Of a stretch of DNA of 64,000 bases, positions 52,067 to 61,781 are shown piece after piece. The notes below the pieces were generated by a model. That model made no database searches. It was not told where the DNA came from and saw nothing but the letters and a program-made list of their open reading frames with translations. Numbering within the stretch: the stretch's first letter is position 1; each line of letters begins with the position of its first letter. The translations under genes were made by a program, and so were the position numbers. This DNA comes from an uncultured Pelagibacteraceae bacterium (lineage in GTDB: Bacteria; Pseudomonadota; Alphaproteobacteria; Pelagibacterales; Pelagibacteraceae): contig CACKCQ010000007.1 in the NCBI GenBank assembly GCA_902598655.1, forward strand, positions 1 through 64,000, written 5' to 3'.

Positions 52067-52848
52067 ATTAAACTTGGAATTATTTTTCTTAAATCCATAG
52101 AAAGCTTAGGTTTAATTTTTGAATATATCACTCCCTTGCCTAATTTTTTTAGTGCCAATATTTTTCCATCAGGTGAAATAATTACTGTATGACCAAATGT
52201 TTCTCTTTTAGGAGTATTTCTACCAGTTTGAGCTGGTGCAAATATATAACAAAAATTTTCAATTGCTCTTGCTCTTAAAAGCGTTAACCAATGTTTTTGT
52301 CCTGTAAACTTTGTGAAAGCTGACGGGACAGCTATAAAACTCAAATTTTTTTTTGATAAATTTCTATAAAGTTCAGGAAATCTCAGATCAAAACAGATCG
52401 TAAAACCTATTTTACCCCAAGGTAAGTTGGCAGTAACTAATTTATTTCCTGCTTTAAAAGTTTTACTTTCTTTATGTTGCTCTTTATTTGGAATTTTAAC
52501 ATCAAACATATTAATTTTGTCGTAATATTTTACAATTTTTCCATTTGGCCCAACCAGTATAGATCTATTTCTAAGTTTATTTTTAACCTTAACGCAAATT
52601 GATCCAAGTAAAATCCATTTCTTATATTTTTTTGAAACTTCTCTAATTTTCTTCAAAATTGGATCTTTATTCATTTCAAATGAATATTTAAAAAGTATTT
52701 CTCTGCTACTGGACATCAAAGAAGATGTTTCTGGTGTAATAATTAAATCAGATTTATTTTTTATAGCTTGATTTACATATTTAAGAATATCTTTAAAATT
52801 ATTTTCATAATTTTCTCCACTAGATAATTGTATGCATGCTATTTTCAT
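52063..52848 (-). CDS. Carbon-nitrogen hydrolase (nitrilase family)
   Basis: Glu-Lys-Cys type motifs: ITPETSS, KINMFDV, GKIGFTICFDLRFPELYR. Confidence 0.9.
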   Translation of the reverse strand: MKIACIQLSSGENYENNFKDILKYVNQAIKNKSDLIITPETSSLMSSSREILFKYSFEMNKDPILKKIREVSKKYKKWILLGSICVKVKNKLRNRSILVGPNGKIVKYYDKINMFDVKIPNKEQHKESKTFKAGNKLVTANLPWGKIGFTICFDLRFPELYRNLSKKNLSFIAVPSAFTKFTGQKHWLTLLRARAIENFCYIFAPAQTGRNTPKRETFGHTVIISPDGKILALKKLGKGVIYSKIKPKLSMDLRKIIPSLI

Positions 52849-53522
52849 GTTTGAAACCCGTATTTTTTTTCTAAATATTTAATTACATTATGAACTATAA
52901 AAGTCATAAACAAGTAAATACCTCCTGCCACAATAAATACTTCGACAGGCTTAAAAGTTGTTGAAATTATATATTTAGCTACACCAGTTAAGTCCATTAA
53001 AGTAACAGTGCTTGCTAGAGATGTTCCTTTAAGCATCAAGATAATTTCATTACCATAAGCTGGTAAAGATTGTTTAATTGCGATAGGAATTTGTATTTTT
53101 GTAAAAATAATTTTGGAAGGTATTCCTAAACTTCTTCCAGCTTCTAAATATCCTGGTTTTATAGTTTGAAAAGCTGATCTCAGTATTTCTGATGTATATG
53201 CGCCAGTATTTAATGAAAATGCTATTATCGCACACCAATATGGTTCTTTTAAAACTACCCACAAAAATGTTGTTCTTAAGTATTCTATTTGACCTAAACC
53301 AAAATATATTATGAAGATTTGAACCAATAAAGGTGTTCCTCTAAAAATATATGAATACCCGTAAGCAAGTTTATTAATCAACTTATTATTATTCATTCTC
53401 AAGATTGCAAAACCTAATCCAATAAAAAGACCAAAAATTAGAGATACAGATAATAGTTTAAGAGTAATCAAAGTTGCGTTTAACAACTTAGGAAAACTAC
53501 TAATCATTAATTCAATATCCAT
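52845..53522 (-). CDS. Polar amino acid ABC transporter permease
   Basis: YSYIFRGTPLLVQIFIIYFGLG, AFSLNTGAYTSEILRSAFQTIKPGYLEAGRSLG. Confidence 0.93.
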   Translation of the reverse strand: MDIELMISSFPKLLNATLITLKLLSVSLIFGLFIGLGFAILRMNNNKLINKLAYGYSYIFRGTPLLVQIFIIYFGLGQIEYLRTTFLWVVLKEPYWCAIIAFSLNTGAYTSEILRSAFQTIKPGYLEAGRSLGIPSKIIFTKIQIPIAIKQSLPAYGNEIILMLKGTSLASTVTLMDLTGVAKYIISTTFKPVEVFIVAGGIYLFMTFIVHNVIKYLEKKYGFQT

Positions 53523-54214
53523 TAATAACCTTTGCTATATTTTGTTTCTAATCTATTTAATAATTGCATGCTTAAAAATGTAAGCATTAAGTATAGAACT
53601 GCTGCAAATGAGTAAAAAAATAATGGATCTCTAGTTGAACCGGCTGCAATATAGGATTGTCTCATTATTTCAACTAAACCCGTTACAGATATAAGAGAAG
53701 TATCTTTTAATGTAATTTGCCAAACATTGCTTAAGTTTGGAATTGCTAATCTTAGCATTTGAGGCAAAATAATTTTAAAGAAGTAAACATATTTATTAAA
53801 ACCTAAAACTTTTGCAGCTTCGAACTGACCCTTATCGATTGATTGTAGGGCTCCTCTAAATACTTCAGTTGAGTACGCTCCCGATATTATCCCTATTGAA
53901 AATGAACCAGTTAAAAAAGCATTAATTTCGATGTAATCATTATAACCAAATATTGAAGCAACAAACATAATTGCTCCACTTCCACCAAAGAAAAATAAAT
54001 AAATTACTAGAAGCTCTGGCACACCTCTAATAACAGTGGTGTATGCATTACCAATTGAGTTTAGAATTTTGTTATTAGATAATTTTAATGGAGTAAATAA
54101 AGCAGCAAATATAAAGCCAATTATCATTGCGGTTATTGAGACCGCAATTGTCATTAAGGTTGCAAAGAATAACTCGTCTCCCCAACCTTTGTCACCAAAA
54201 TATAGAAGTTCCAT
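53522..54214 (-). CDS. Polar amino acid ABC transporter permease
   Basis: YTTVIRGVPELLVIYLFFFGG, GAYSTEVFRGALQSIDKGQFEAAKVLGF. Confidence 0.93.
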   Translation of the reverse strand: MELLYFGDKGWGDELFFATLMTIAVSITAMIIGFIFAALFTPLKLSNNKILNSIGNAYTTVIRGVPELLVIYLFFFGGSGAIMFVASIFGYNDYIEINAFLTGSFSIGIISGAYSTEVFRGALQSIDKGQFEAAKVLGFNKYVYFFKIILPQMLRLAIPNLSNVWQITLKDTSLISVTGLVEIMRQSYIAAGSTRDPLFFYSFAAVLYLMLTFLSMQLLNRLETKYSKGY

Positions 54215-54220
54215 AATATA

Positions 54221-54240
54221 GGTGGCTAATTATAGCCACC
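54221..54240 (-). promoter_or_regulatory. Perfect hairpin GGTGGCTA-N4-TAGCCACC between binding protein and permease genes
   Basis: 8-bp inverted repeat, 4-nt loop, ends 6 nt from the permease ATG. Confidence 0.85.
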
Positions 54241-54253
54241 CATAAATAATTTA

Positions 54254-55081
54254 TTACATAGAAGCGTCAAAACCAAAATGTTTTATAGCAAGCTTACTAA
54301 TAATGCCATCATCTCTAGCTTTATCAATTGCTGCATTGAAATCATTTAAAAGTTTTGAATCACCTTTTCTAATACCTACACCAACACCATTACCAAAATC
54401 TCCACCTGCAAATGTTGGTCCAGTTAATACAACTGCTTTACCAGATTTCTCTGCATAATCTGTAAAAGCAACTGCTGCAGCTAGTGCCGCATCTATTCTA
54501 CCAGCAGATAAATCTAAGTTTACTTCATCTTGAGTTTTGTAAGTTCTAATTTTTACATTACCCATTAAACCAGACTCTAAGAAGTTCTGGTGAATTGTTG
54601 CTGTTTGTACACCAATAGTTTTACCTTTAAATGCTTTAGTCAAAACATCTAGTGTTGCTTGTTCATCAGCACTTACGTCAGATAAATTTATAGCTGACAT
54701 TGTTTTAAGGCCTTCGTTTTTCGATCCTTTCATAACAGCTAAAGATGCAACTTCATCAGCATAACCTTGAGAAAAGTTTATTGTTTTCATTCTCTCACCA
54801 GTTATTGACATTCCAGCCATGATGGCATCAAATTTTCTTGAGACTAAAGCTGGTATCATTCCATCCCAGTCTTGCTCTACAATTGTACAATCATGATTCA
54901 TAATTTTACATAATTCATTTGCTAATTCGACTTCAAAGCCAATCAAATTTCCAGCTGAATCTTTAGAATTCCAAGGTGGGTATGCACCTTCAGTTCCTAT
55001 TTTAATTTGATCTGCAATAGAAGAAATTGTTAGAAATGATGATATTAAAATACCAAGTCCTAATACTTTTAATTTTTTCAT
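54254..55081 (-). CDS. Polar amino acid ABC transporter substrate-binding protein
   Basis: Signal peptide, IKIGTEGAYPPWNSKDSAGNLIGFEVELANELC, WDGMIPALVSRKFDAIMAGMSIT. Confidence 0.93.
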   Translation of the reverse strand: MKKLKVLGLGILISSFLTISSIADQIKIGTEGAYPPWNSKDSAGNLIGFEVELANELCKIMNHDCTIVEQDWDGMIPALVSRKFDAIMAGMSITGERMKTINFSQGYADEVASLAVMKGSKNEGLKTMSAINLSDVSADEQATLDVLTKAFKGKTIGVQTATIHQNFLESGLMGNVKIRTYKTQDEVNLDLSAGRIDAALAAAVAFTDYAEKSGKAVVLTGPTFAGGDFGNGVGVGIRKGDSKLLNDFNAAIDKARDDGIISKLAIKHFGFDASM

Positions 55082-55141
55082 TATTTTTCCTCCAAAAATT
55101 TTGAAGATTATTTCATAAAATTATTGTTTTAAAAAGAAAAA

Positions 55142-56182
55142 TTAATGATTTATTGACGAGGAAAAATTCCAAGAACAATCAAAACTTGGTATATAAACTC
55201 TTGATAGTTTTGTATTACCAAAATTTTTGTTAAAAACATTTAACCAATTTTCAACTTGTTTTGGTTTTTTGTCTTGGCTTCCTACTTGAGCAGTAATTAC
55301 ACCTTTAGGTTTCAAAATTCTTTCCAAAGATGCCATATTTTTTGCAGCTAAATCTATACAAAATTGATCATCATTCAGATCTACAAATATTTGATCATAA
55401 GTATTGTCTTTGACAGATTTAATACTTTCAAAAGCATCTCCCCAAACGCATTTAACTGAATTCTTTTCTGTGGCCTTCTCACCAATTTTACTTAGGTGTT
55501 TATCACACACATCCACAACTTCAGGATCTAATTCATACCAATCTATAAAGCTAAAGTTTTGTGAAATGCATTCTCTTGCAACACCACCGTCACCTCCACC
55601 AATAATTGCAGCTTTTTCTTTGTTTGAATTTAAATTAAGACCTGAATTTACAAAAGTTGAGCTATATAAATGTTCATCACTTTCAGCTACTTGTATTTCA
55701 TTATCAATAAATAAAGCTTTTCCAAATTGTTCTAAATCAAGTATTTCAATATATTGACCTACTTTAGATTTAAAATTTTCTAAAACTCTATTAACAACAT
55801 ATGATTTTTTTAAACCTGGGGAACTATAATTGTCATGATAAAGATCAATAGTATCTCTATTAAATTCTTTAATTATGATATTTGTATGTTCCATCTCATC
55901 TTTTATTATATCTAGAGAAACTTTTGGTGATACTTTTCCACATGTAAAAAAATCAAAGCTTACAATTTCTTTTTCTGGGAAAGTGTGAAAACTAATGTGG
56001 CTTTCAGCAAGCAAAGCGACCAATGTAAATCCTTGTGGCTCGAATTTATATTTAGAAATTTTTAAAACTGTTACTTTTGCTGCTTTAGCAATTTTATAAA
56101 CTAACTTTTCATAAAATTCGGGAGTATATTCCTTTTTAGTTCCAACTATATCCAGTGTTATATGTTCCCCAACTTTTTCCAT
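55142..56182 (-). CDS. Fused SpeD (S-adenosylmethionine decarboxylase-like) and SpeE (spermidine synthase-like) protein
   Basis: N-terminal LLAESHISFHTFPEKE pyruvoyl cleavage motif, C-terminal IIGGGDGGVARECI and WGDAFESI aminopropyltransferase motifs in one ORF. Confidence 0.88.
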   Translation of the reverse strand: MEKVGEHITLDIVGTKKEYTPEFYEKLVYKIAKAAKVTVLKISKYKFEPQGFTLVALLAESHISFHTFPEKEIVSFDFFTCGKVSPKVSLDIIKDEMEHTNIIIKEFNRDTIDLYHDNYSSPGLKKSYVVNRVLENFKSKVGQYIEILDLEQFGKALFIDNEIQVAESDEHLYSSTFVNSGLNLNSNKEKAAIIGGGDGGVARECISQNFSFIDWYELDPEVVDVCDKHLSKIGEKATEKNSVKCVWGDAFESIKSVKDNTYDQIFVDLNDDQFCIDLAAKNMASLERILKPKGVITAQVGSQDKKPKQVENWLNVFNKNFGNTKLSRVYIPSFDCSWNFSSSINH

Positions 56183-56271
56183 AAGAATTTAATATATATC
56201 TTTTTTAACTAACGAAATTTTTTACTTCTTTCAAACAAAAAACTATTATAATAATTTATCGAGGATAAACA

Positions 56272-58305
56272 TTGAAAAACAATTGGTCAGAAAACGAAGC
56301 TAAAAAATATATTAAAAAGTATAAGAAATTAGGTCATTCTGAAGATATGGCTTTAAGAGTTTATACAACTAGGCTTCTAGGAAGAAATCCAGAATTGGTA
56401 TTGCATGGTGGCGGCAATACATCAGTTAAGACAAAAATCAAAGATATAGATGGTAAATATTATGATGTTCTTTGCGTAAAAGGCAGCGGATGGGATATGG
56501 CGGAAATTGAACCAGCGGGTTTGCCAGCAGTTAAATTAAATCCATTGCTTACAATGAAAAAAAAGAAAACACTCTCTGATGATGACATGGTTGCTTTTCA
56601 AAAAAAAAATTTGATAGATACAAAATCGCCTAATCCATCAGTTGAAACTTTTTTACATGCATTTTTACCATTTAAATTTGTTGATCACACTCATTCTGAT
56701 GCAATTATGAAAATCACTAATAGACCAAATGGAGAAATACTATCAAAAAAAATATTTGGTAAAAAAACTGCAATAGTACCTTATGTAATGCCAGGATTTA
56801 AATTAGCGCAAAAAATAAATGAAGTTTTTTCTAAAAACCCAAATATAAACTGTTTAATTTTATTAAACCACGGAATCTTTACATTTGCTGATAATGCAAA
56901 AGATGCTTACAGTTTAATGATTAAGTATATATCTGATGCTGAAAAAACTTTAACCAAACTAAAAAAGAAAAAATTAAAACAAATTAAGAAAACTAAATTT
57001 AATTTCTCAACTGCAGATATAGCTCCTATATTGAGAGGTCTTTTATCTGAAAAAAATGATAACAAATTTATCTTAAATTTTAAAAAGAATAGTAAATTAG
57101 ATTATTTTATTAACGGTAAAGATATAAATAGATACTCAAATGAAGGAACAGCTACCCCTGATCATGTTATAAGAGTTAAACCATTTCCTTTAGTAATATC
57201 ACCAAAAGCAAACTGTACATTAGATGAATTTAAAAATTTAGCTGAAAAAAAATTTAAAGAATATAGGCAAAAATATAAAAAATATTTTGAATCTAATAAG
57301 AAAAAAACTAAAGAAAAAAAAGTAATGCTTGATACATCTCCTAGAGTAATTCTAGTTCAGAATTTTGGTTTATTTACAGTAGGAGATACTTTAAAAGCTG
57401 CAAAAATTGCAGGAGATTTAACTCAAACTAATGCGAATGTAATTTCAAGTGTTGAAGAAACATCCAGATATAAATTTTTATCTAAAAAAGACTTATTTGA
57501 TGTTGAGTATTGGTCCTTGGAACAAGCAAAATTAAATAAAGCAAAAAAAGAATTGCAGGGCAATGTTGTTGTTATCACTGGTAGCACAGGCGAAATTGGT
57601 AAAGCAACCTATAAATTATTTAAAAAATATGGAGCTGAAGTTGTTTTGCTTGATATTAATAAAAGTAAAATAAATGATTTACAAACAAAAATAAGTGATC
57701 TTTGTATCCACTGTGATGTAACTGACAAACAAAGTGTTAAAAAAGCATTTAATAAAATTTTGGAGATATATGGAGGTGTAGATATTTTAATATCTAATGC
57801 AGGCACTGCTATAGGTGGATCAATTGCAGAAGTTAATGATGAAATACTTCGAAAAAGTTTTGAAGATAATTTTTTCTCACATCAAAATTGTGCTTCAGAG
57901 GCTGTTAAAATTATGAAAAAACAAAATATAAATGGATGTTTGTTATTCAATATATCTAAGCAATCAGTTAATCCTGGTAAAAATTTTGGACCATATGGAT
58001 TGGCTAAATCTGCTCTTTTAAATTTGTGTAAACAATATGCAGTTGATTATGGACACCTTGGTATTAGATCAAACGGTGTAAACGCTGATAGAATTAGAAG
58101 TGGTTTATTAAATGACAAAATGATTAAACAAAGAGCAAAAGCAAGAGAAGTAACCACTGATCAATATATGAGTGGTAATCTACTGTTAAGCGAAGTTAAA
58201 GCAGATGATGTGGCCAAAGCTTTTTATCATCTTGCGATATCAAAAAAATCAACTGGAGCAGTACTAACTGTAGACGGTGGAAATATTGCAGCTTCTTTAA
58301 GATAA
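56272..58305 (+). CDS. Bifunctional class II aldolase / short-chain dehydrogenase (RhaD-like fusion)
   Basis: LVLHGGGNTSVK, FVDHTHSDAI, LLNHGIFTF; then VVITGSTGEIGKATYKLF and YGLAKSALLNL; TTG start. Confidence 0.9.
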   Translation: MKNNWSENEAKKYIKKYKKLGHSEDMALRVYTTRLLGRNPELVLHGGGNTSVKTKIKDIDGKYYDVLCVKGSGWDMAEIEPAGLPAVKLNPLLTMKKKKTLSDDDMVAFQKKNLIDTKSPNPSVETFLHAFLPFKFVDHTHSDAIMKITNRPNGEILSKKIFGKKTAIVPYVMPGFKLAQKINEVFSKNPNINCLILLNHGIFTFADNAKDAYSLMIKYISDAEKTLTKLKKKKLKQIKKTKFNFSTADIAPILRGLLSEKNDNKFILNFKKNSKLDYFINGKDINRYSNEGTATPDHVIRVKPFPLVISPKANCTLDEFKNLAEKKFKEYRQKYKKYFESNKKKTKEKKVMLDTSPRVILVQNFGLFTVGDTLKAAKIAGDLTQTNANVISSVEETSRYKFLSKKDLFDVEYWSLEQAKLNKAKKELQGNVVVITGSTGEIGKATYKLFKKYGAEVVLLDINKSKINDLQTKISDLCIHCDVTDKQSVKKAFNKILEIYGGVDILISNAGTAIGGSIAEVNDEILRKSFEDNFFSHQNCASEAVKIMKKQNINGCLLFNISKQSVNPGKNFGPYGLAKSALLNLCKQYAVDYGHLGIRSNGVNADRIRSGLLNDKMIKQRAKAREVTTDQYMSGNLLLSEVKADDVAKAFYHLAISKKSTGAVLTVDGGNIAASLR

Positions 58306-59382
58306 TTAATTAAATAACCTTTTTAAGCCCTCTGAAGAAGCATCACAAACTCCCTTTTCTGTTATTAATGCAGTAACATATTTAGCAGGTGTTACATCAA
58401 AGGCTAAATTTAATGATTTGCTTTTTTCGGGATATATTAAAACTTTATCTACTTTATTATCTTTGTTAATTCCATCCACATGAGAAAGTTCTTTTGGATC
58501 TCTTTCTTCTATAGGAATATCTTTAGAGTTTTTTAAATTCCAATCTATAGTTGAACTTGGTAAAGCAACATAAAAAGGTACATTATTATCATGGGCTGCA
58601 AGAGCTTTTAAATATGTGCCGATTTTATTGCACACATCTCCGTTAGCTAATGTCCTATCTGTTCCAACAATACACATATCAACTTGTCCTCTTTGCATTA
58701 ATATTCCACCTGTATTATCTGCTATAATTGTATTTGGAATTTCTTCTTCATTAAGTTCATATGATGTAAGGTTTGCTCCTTGATTTCTTGGTCTAGTTTC
58801 ATCTACCCAAACATGTATTGGTATTCCTTTTTTATGTGCGTGATAAATAGGAGAAGTTGCCGTTCCCCAATCTATTGTAGCCAACCAACCTGCATTGCAA
58901 TGAGTGAGAATATTTACGGTATCTTTTTTTTTATTATATATATCTTCAATAATATTTAATCCATTTTTACCAATACTTTCACAAAATCCTTCATCTTCTT
59001 TACAAATTTCTTTAGCTTCATTGAGTGCAACATTAAATAAATCTCCAGGTTCAACAAATGATAGTTTATTGTTCATTCTATGCACTGCCCATTGAAGATT
59101 TATAGCCGTTGGTCTAGAAGCAACTAGTTCCTCTGAACTTTTTTTTATAAAATCTAAACTGTTATTTTCTTTTATAGCTAAAACTAAACCAAATGCAGCG
59201 GTACCTCCGATTAATGGTGCCCCCCTAACTTCCATTGCTTTGATGGCATTTATAGCGTCTTTAACTGAACTTATTTCTTTTATTCTAAATTTATGTGGAA
59301 GCTTTGTTTGATCTATTATTTTTACAACTTGTTTTTCTTCATCAAACCAAATTGTTTTATATTTAACGCCATTAATTTTCAT
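58306..59382 (-). CDS. mtnA: Methylthioribose-1-phosphate isomerase
   Basis: MEVRGAPLIGGTAAFG, LTHCNAGWLATIDWGTATSPIYHA, VDETRPRNQGANLTSYEL. Confidence 0.93.
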   Translation of the reverse strand: MKINGVKYKTIWFDEEKQVVKIIDQTKLPHKFRIKEISSVKDAINAIKAMEVRGAPLIGGTAAFGLVLAIKENNSLDFIKKSSEELVASRPTAINLQWAVHRMNNKLSFVEPGDLFNVALNEAKEICKEDEGFCESIGKNGLNIIEDIYNKKKDTVNILTHCNAGWLATIDWGTATSPIYHAHKKGIPIHVWVDETRPRNQGANLTSYELNEEEIPNTIIADNTGGILMQRGQVDMCIVGTDRTLANGDVCNKIGTYLKALAAHDNNVPFYVALPSSTIDWNLKNSKDIPIEERDPKELSHVDGINKDNKVDKVLIYPEKSKSLNLAFDVTPAKYVTALITEKGVCDASSEGLKRLFN

Positions 59383-60356
59383 TATTTTAAATTTTCTTTA
59401 ATAAATTTTGTACTTTTTCTTATCATTTTAGGAGTTATTTCATGTCCTAAACCTTTAGGACTTTCAAATTTAACATTATCTACTATTTGATTTATATATT
59501 TTTGAGAATTATTCCACATAACAGTACTTACTTTTAAAGAAACAGGTTTGTCTTCAAAAGGTAAACCATCTACAAAAAGCTTTTTTACTATTTCGTATTC
59601 TTCATCTGTTAAATCTTCAGCCCCTCTTCTAAAAGGATTTGATTTATCTTTTGTGCCTTGATAATAAAATTGAGGAGTTTTTTTAAATTCTTCCAAATCA
59701 AATTTTTTTCCAGTAATTTTTTCAAAATCATATGTACCAATTGGATATATTGCATCAATTCCATTAATTTTGTCAGTTGGAACAGGTAATAAACCTCCTA
59801 TTCCTCCACCTATAGCTACTGAAACTCTATCTGGATGTAAAAAAGTAAATCTTGCAGAGAATAAAGATGATGATGAGAATCCTACCATAATCACTTTTTC
59901 ATTAATATTTTGATTATTTTCTTTCAATAATTTTTCTCTTGCGTCATCAATCATTGCAATTAACTGTAAATCAATTCTTCTATATTTATCTTTATCTATT
60001 TTTAGAACATCGCTGTCTAATTGAGGAAAATAATATTTCCTTTGCATTAGTGCCGAAGTGCCGAATGGAAAAACAGGCATTAACATTGGGTAATTCAGTT
60101 TTTTTGAAATACTTGAGCCTAAAACCCAACTCAAAGATTTTTTAGCTTTACTAGTCATGCCTTTAATTGAATTATTATCACCAGTGTTATTTGACTCTAC
60201 TACTATGTAATTAGCATCAACAGTTTTTTTTGAAGTTTTTAATAAATAAGGAAAATGAAAACCTTTTTCTGGATTAGCTTTTACCACTATTGTTTTAGAA
60301 TAAACATTACCGCTCAGCAATAAACTAATAACCACGATCCCTAAAATTTTTTTCAT
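59382..60356 (-). CDS. Secreted alpha/beta-hydrolase-like protein
   Basis: Signal peptide; VIMVGFSSSSLFSARFTFLHPDRVSVAIGGG resembles a nucleophile elbow. Confidence 0.55.
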   Translation of the reverse strand: MKKILGIVVISLLLSGNVYSKTIVVKANPEKGFHFPYLLKTSKKTVDANYIVVESNNTGDNNSIKGMTSKAKKSLSWVLGSSISKKLNYPMLMPVFPFGTSALMQRKYYFPQLDSDVLKIDKDKYRRIDLQLIAMIDDAREKLLKENNQNINEKVIMVGFSSSSLFSARFTFLHPDRVSVAIGGGIGGLLPVPTDKINGIDAIYPIGTYDFEKITGKKFDLEEFKKTPQFYYQGTKDKSNPFRRGAEDLTDEEYEIVKKLFVDGLPFEDKPVSLKVSTVMWNNSQKYINQIVDNVKFESPKGLGHEITPKMIRKSTKFIKENLK

Positions 60357-61225
60357 TTATTAAGTACCCTTCCTGCAATTGTTTTTAATTTATCTTTAGT
60401 TTTTTGTGTTCTTTTTTCTGGAGCAGTAATTATTGCTACATCTAAACAATTATTAGTTGGATCATTAGGATCAATGTAATTTTCAAAGTTCTCTATCAAA
60501 TTTTTAATCATATTTTTAGCTTTTGCTGCATTATCTAAAAGTACTTTTATTACTTGTTGAACGTCAACATTTTCATGATCTGGATGCCAGCAATCATAAT
60601 CTGTCACCATCGATACTGAAGCATATCTGATTTCAGCTTCTCTTGCTAGTTTAGCTTCTGGCATATTTGTCATTCCAATAACATCTGCTTTCCATGATCT
60701 ATATAGATTTGACTCTGCTAATGTAGAGAATTGTGGACCTTCCATTACAATATAAGTTCCACCTCTTTGATAAGGTATATTTTCTTTTTTAATGGCTTCT
60801 TCGCAAGCACTCATCAGCCCACTTGAAGTTGGATGCGCCATTGATACATGCGCAACAATTTCATCATCAAAAAAGGTTTTATTTCTTGCAAAAGTTCTAT
60901 CAATGAACTGATCAACTATAACAAATTTACCTGGGGGCAAATCTTCTTTTAAAGATCCAACGGCTGAAACAGAAACTATGTCTGTGATACCTAGTTGTTT
61001 AAGAGCATCAATATTTGCTCTAAAATTTATTTTTGAGGGAGAAATAAAGTGACCTTTTCCATGTCTTGGTAAAAAATAAATTTCTTTATTATTATATTTG
61101 GCCTTTAGTATTAAATCTGAGGGTTGCCCCCATGGAGTGTTTAAATCTAAAGTTTCTCTATCTTTAAACTCTTCAACATCATATAGGCCACTTCCACCAA
61201 TAATTGCTAATTTATTATTTGCCAT
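60353..61225 (-). CDS. mtnP: S-methyl-5'-thioadenosine phosphorylase
   Basis: LAIIGGSGLYDVE, PRHGKGHFISPSKINFRANIDAL, YIVMEGPQFSTLAESNLYRSW, GMTNMPEAKLAREAEI. Confidence 0.95.
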   Translation of the reverse strand: MANNKLAIIGGSGLYDVEEFKDRETLDLNTPWGQPSDLILKAKYNNKEIYFLPRHGKGHFISPSKINFRANIDALKQLGITDIVSVSAVGSLKEDLPPGKFVIVDQFIDRTFARNKTFFDDEIVAHVSMAHPTSSGLMSACEEAIKKENIPYQRGGTYIVMEGPQFSTLAESNLYRSWKADVIGMTNMPEAKLAREAEIRYASVSMVTDYDCWHPDHENVDVQQVIKVLLDNAAKAKNMIKNLIENFENYIDPNDPTNNCLDVAIITAPEKRTQKTKDKLKTIAGRVLNK

Positions 61226-61253
61226 AATACAATTTAGATTATAATTAAGTTTT

Positions 61254-61781
61254 ATGGATTTAAAAGAACATATTAGATCAATTCAAGACTATCCTAAAAA
61301 GGGAATTCTATTTAGAGACATTACAACTCTCATAAAAAATGAAAAGGCATTCAAAGAATGTATTAACCAAATTGTTGAAAGATCAAAAAAATTTCAGTTT
61401 AATAAAATTGCAGCTGTAGAGTCTAGAGGTTTTGTTTTTGCAGCAGCTATTTCTTATATACTTGATAAACCATTTATAATGTTGAGAAAGAAAAATAAAT
61501 TACCTGCCGATGTTCATTCAGTGGACTTTAAACTTGAGTATGGAACAGCAACAATAGAAGTCCACAAAGATTCATTCGATGAAGGTGATAAAGTCTTAAT
61601 AATAGACGATTTAATTGCTACTGGAGGTACTGCAGAAGCAGCTGCTAAATTAATAGAAATATCAAAAAGTAAAGTGGCTGGATTTATATTTGTTATAAAT
61701 CTTTTTGATTTAGGTGGTACAGATATTCTAGTTAAAAAGGGATATTCTGTTGAAAATCTTTTAGATTTTCCAGGACATTAA
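61254..61781 (+). CDS. apt: Adenine phosphoribosyltransferase
   Basis: IRSIQDYPKKGILFRDITTLIKN, AVESRGFVFAAAISY, VLIIDDLIATGGTAEAA. Confidence 0.95.
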   Translation: MDLKEHIRSIQDYPKKGILFRDITTLIKNEKAFKECINQIVERSKKFQFNKIAAVESRGFVFAAAISYILDKPFIMLRKKNKLPADVHSVDFKLEYGTATIEVHKDSFDEGDKVLIIDDLIATGGTAEAAAKLIEISKSKVAGFIFVINLFDLGGTDILVKKGYSVENLLDFPGH

